Source: Tetramitus jugosus
Lineage: Eukaryota; Heterolobosea; Eutetramitea; Acrasida; Vahlkampfiidae
NCBI GenBank assembly: GCA_937625935.1
Contig: OW569345.1
Location: forward strand, 62,001-126,000
DNA: 64,000 nucleotides
Direction of reading: 5' to 3'
Part shown: in pieces, positions 61,628 through 64,000 of the stretch
Position numbering within the stretch: position 1 is the stretch's first letter
Layout of the letters: the number at the start of each line of letters is the position of its first letter
Made by a program: the position numbers and the translations under genes
Notes under the pieces: generated by a model
Database searches by the model: none
The model's input: only the letters and a program-made list of their open reading frames with translations
What the model was told of the DNA's origin: nothing

Positions 61628-61902
61628 AATGAACGATCGTTGGAGGTCTATTGCTTTCTTTTCTTTGCCACACGTTTTCACTGAAGAAAAGAAGAGATTG
61701 TTATTTCCGGATGGAAGACAGTAATAATACATCTTGGTGTTTTTGATGTGCATACCGCGATGATCTCTTCAAATTACTATTTATTACAAAATTACGTTCA
61801 TCTCATATCGAAGAGAGATTCGACCCCCCCAATTCATGATGATTATTTCTTCTTCGCTTGTAAAAAACGACCTGTGAGTGATTGGATCCTGCTGTTCTCC
61901 TC

Positions 61903-62208
61903 TTATTCGTTCTTTGACTTGACAAACTCTTCATAGATGTTGTCCTCAGGGTCATCTCTTCTATCCCACTTTGGCCAATGAACACCAGCAGAATTCTTGG
62001 CATAGTTGAAGAAGAGTGGATCTCTCTTATCTCCTTGGAATAGGAACTTCTTTCTCTCTTCGTCCTTGACAGCCGCACTGAGCGTGCTTGGCTTCTCCAG
62101 TACTCTTGATTGCAGATACTGAACACCAAAGGATAGTCCAACAATGAAAGTGAAGAGACCCAATTGTCTCATTGGATAGGGAACAGTTTTGTTGTTAGGA
62201 GTGGACAT
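61903..62208 (-). CDS. small single-pass membrane protein, mitochondrial-like
   Basis: 101 aa. One hydrophobic helix at about residues 16-33 (LGLFTFIVGLSFGVQYL) follows a short basic start. The rest is soluble and charged, with WPKWDRRDDPEDN near the end. Size and layout fit a minor subunit of a respiratory or assembly complex, but I recognise no family. It is divergent from the SR-protein gene. Confidence 0.55.
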   Translation of the reverse strand: MSTPNNKTVPYPMRQLGLFTFIVGLSFGVQYLQSRVLEKPSTLSAAVKDEERKKFLFQGDKRDPLFFNYAKNSAGVHWPKWDRRDDPEDNIYEEFVKSKNE

Positions 62209-62619
62209 TCTTTATTTCAGATGAGTATAGTACAGTTAGTAGTGTTTTATAGTACAATAATTGAGGGTTGGTTGGGTAGAAATCGGTTGTTGTAGTGTTT
62301 TCTGATTGGGTTCGCTCTCCAGATTTCTAAAATAAATACTGGCAGCACACGGTAAGTTCCCCTTACTGTAGTGACGTCGCACGTCCACAACGAAGAAGCT
62401 GCGTCAACCATCATTACACATATTGGAAGGAAGCTTCAACCGGTTTGATCTCAATCTTAAATTAACTTTTTTGACGGCCCGACTCTCAGACTCCGCTTCA
62501 AGCTTTTTTCCTTCCAAGCGCAAAAAACCACAAAAAACCACAACCATTCACGTTCACAAATCAAAAAACACGTGATTCAGAGATACACACATACACACAA
62601 CGAAATTGAAATAGAAAAA
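62209..62619. other. divergent intergenic region
   Basis: Shared upstream region of the 101-aa gene (minus) and the SR-protein gene (plus). The right half has CA-rich and A-rich leader sequence, and AAGCGCAAAAAACC at 62515-62528 is a partial E2F-like half site. No gene seen. Confidence 0.45.
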
Positions 62620-63925
62620 ATGACAGAATTGTTTGTGGGTAATTTGACTCCTAATGTTTCACCTCAAGACTTGAAAAGCGCGTTTGAAAAGTTTGGAAAA
62701 TTGGTGAGATGCGATTTGAAGAAACGTTTTAGAGATAGCTTTGCTTTTGTATCATATGAGAATGAGAGTGATGCCATGAAGGCAATCGAAGAATTGAATG
62801 GTACTGAGATTAGAGATGCTAAAATTAATATTGAGATCACAAAGTCTAAACCAAGAGTCAGAGGAGGCAGAAGAGAAGATGAAGTGAACAACAGTACCAC
62901 TAGCAGTGGTAACAACAGAGGAAGAGACACCAGTAGACCATCAAGGTATGTTTCTTTTTCGTCATTAATGCAGCATGTTTCCATTGGAATATGGTGAGTG
63001 AGTCCAATTGGTGAGAGTGAATGATGCTGACAAACACTTCTTTTTTGTTGTTGTTGTTGTTGTTGATCCGATTGTTGTTTTGCTTCCGTGTTGTTGGGTT
63101 ACTGCATGATTGATCAACAAAGCAGAAGGTACAGTCCATCATCATCATCATCATCATCACACAGAAGAGTCAGAGTGTCTCCTGGCAGAGGTCGCTCACC
63201 AAGAAGTCCTTCGAGACACTATGATTCGAGAAGTAGTCCTTCGAGAAGACGCTCTCCTGGTAGAAGTCCATCGTATGTTGTTGTTATTATTGTTGTTGTT
63301 GTTGTTGTTGTTGTGTATAGCTATATTGCTTTTTTGTCAAGTTTCTGTGCGCCTGATGTGAATGCAAGCACAAGCAAACAAAAAATAATTGATTTTAACT
63401 CTAACACCATCACATGCAAACACAATCAACAGAAGAAGAGATTATTCACCAAGAAGCAGAAGAAGAGATTATTCTCCTGATAGCAGAAGAGACTACTCCC
63501 CAAGAAGAGATCAGAGCAGCAGAAGAAGACACTACTCCCCTAGAAGAGACGACTCTCCTCGCAGATCATCCTCATCCAGAAGAAGTGATGATTACTCTCC
63601 ATCCAGATCCAGAGGCAGAGACAGAAGAAGAGATGAAAGCAGCAGCAAAAGAAGAAGAAGATCAGAATCGTATGACAATGAAAAGCGCTCCTCTCGCTCA
63701 TCACCTTCCAGAGCTTCTGACAGAGAGAGTGACACTGACTATGACAGAAAGAGAGCAAAGAGGGATGAGAGAAGTCCTGTGAGAGATATAGATGTAACAA
63801 CAAAGAGTGGAAACGGTGATGACTCAGACAAGAATCACAACAATAACAACGTCAAGAACAAGAATGACACCCACGGTGAAAACAGAGAAAAGTCAGCTGC
63901 AGGTTCAGAGTCTGGTGAAGAATAA
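62620..63925 (+). CDS. SR-type splicing factor, RRM plus RS domain, 3 exons
   Basis: Exons are 62620-62945, 63126-63272 and 63433-63925 (321 aa), with introns of 180 and 160 bases starting GTATGT. The RRM is at residues 3-75: RNP2 LFVGNLTP and RNP1-like DSFAFVSYEN. A Gly/Arg/Asn hinge follows. The C-terminal 210 residues are an RS domain (SRRDYSPRR, RSPGRSP, SSRRSDDYSPSRSRGRDR) with many Ser-Pro sites for SRPK and CLK kinases, ending in an acidic tail. Such proteins select splice sites and link splicing to export. Both acceptors are tandem NAG repeats. Confidence 0.88.
63042..63314 (+). repeat. TTG microsatellites inside SR-gene introns
   Basis: Runs of TTG occur at 63045-63065 and again at about 63277-63314, one in each intron of the SR gene. 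They make T/G-rich tracts within the introns. Confidence 0.6.
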
Positions 63926-64000
63926 GATTATCGTGAAGAACATTGCCAACGGTGAGAATCCTGTTCCTTCCTTAGCAAGCCAAATCAATTGAATGAATCC

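Noticed and set aside
62900-63160. Minus-strand ORF starting with a Met run
   Set aside because: The Met and Asn runs are antisense of TCA and TTG triplet repeats in the SR gene.
1-64000. tRNA or rRNA genes
   Set aside because: I looked for GTTCGAATC-type T-arms with matching acceptor stems and found none that fold. A covariance-model scan would be decisive.
1-64000. Bacterial or viral origin of the window
   Set aside because: Spliceosomal introns, nucleoporin, SR protein, IP3R and mitochondrial presequences show a eukaryotic nuclear genome.

Overview
The window reads as gene-dense nuclear DNA of a protist with large, mostly intact ORFs, short introns and a standard genetic code (TAA, TAG and TGA all end genes). 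The introns I could resolve are about 60-180 bases, most start GTATGT or GTAAGT and end in YAG or AAG, and they keep phase. The gene mix (IP3 receptor, CCZ1, SMG9, SEH1, ERMARD, ABITRAM, TMEM97, XMAP215, MORN protein, Ser/Asn/Gln-rich insertions) and the compact, intron-light style suggest a free-living amoeboflagellate such as Naegleria (Heterolobosea). That is inference from style and gene content, not a database match.

Layout. 0-9.5 kb: a C2/EF-hand-like protein, a small Tyr/Ser-rich protein, an eIF2-alpha-type kinase broken by about eleven frame changes, and three tightly packed unrecognised ORFs, of which the 904-aa one has transposase-like traits. 9.7-23 kb: a PNGase fused to an L-type lectin and a PUL-like domain, a mitochondrial-looking acyl-CoA synthetase, a five-exon RCC1-like gene whose end overlaps the end of a PH-domain gene, an ERMARD homologue and a PIF1 helicase. 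23-33 kb: a CAP-domain protein without signal peptide, a Rab5-like GTPase with an altered catalytic Gln, SEH1, a mitochondrial PPR protein, CCZ1 and SMG9. 33-42 kb: a 1354-aa protein made of repeated gamma-COP appendage domains without the coatomer trunk, a Cx9C protein, an ABITRAM homologue, a membrane protein and a 15-repeat MORN protein. 42-52 kb: an XMAP215/TOG protein, COQ5, several small genes, PTPS and TMEM97. 52-64 kb: a four-exon IP3-receptor-type calcium channel of about 2815 aa, two small genes and an SR splicing factor.

Functional themes. Vesicle traffic and organelle identity (C2 protein, Rab5-like, CCZ1, gamma-COP-appendage protein), ER function (PNGase, ERMARD, TMEM97, IP3R), mitochondria (acyl-CoA synthetase, COQ5, PPR, Cx9C, Gln-rich protein), RNA handling (SMG9, SR protein) and microtubule or nuclear-pore function (TOG, SEH1). 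Neighbours do not form operons. Many pairs are divergent with short shared promoters, and two of these carry the same E2F-like palindrome core GGCGCC.

The most novel-looking item is the tandem gamma-COP-appendage protein at 33.2-37.3 kb. No tRNA, rRNA or CRISPR array was seen.
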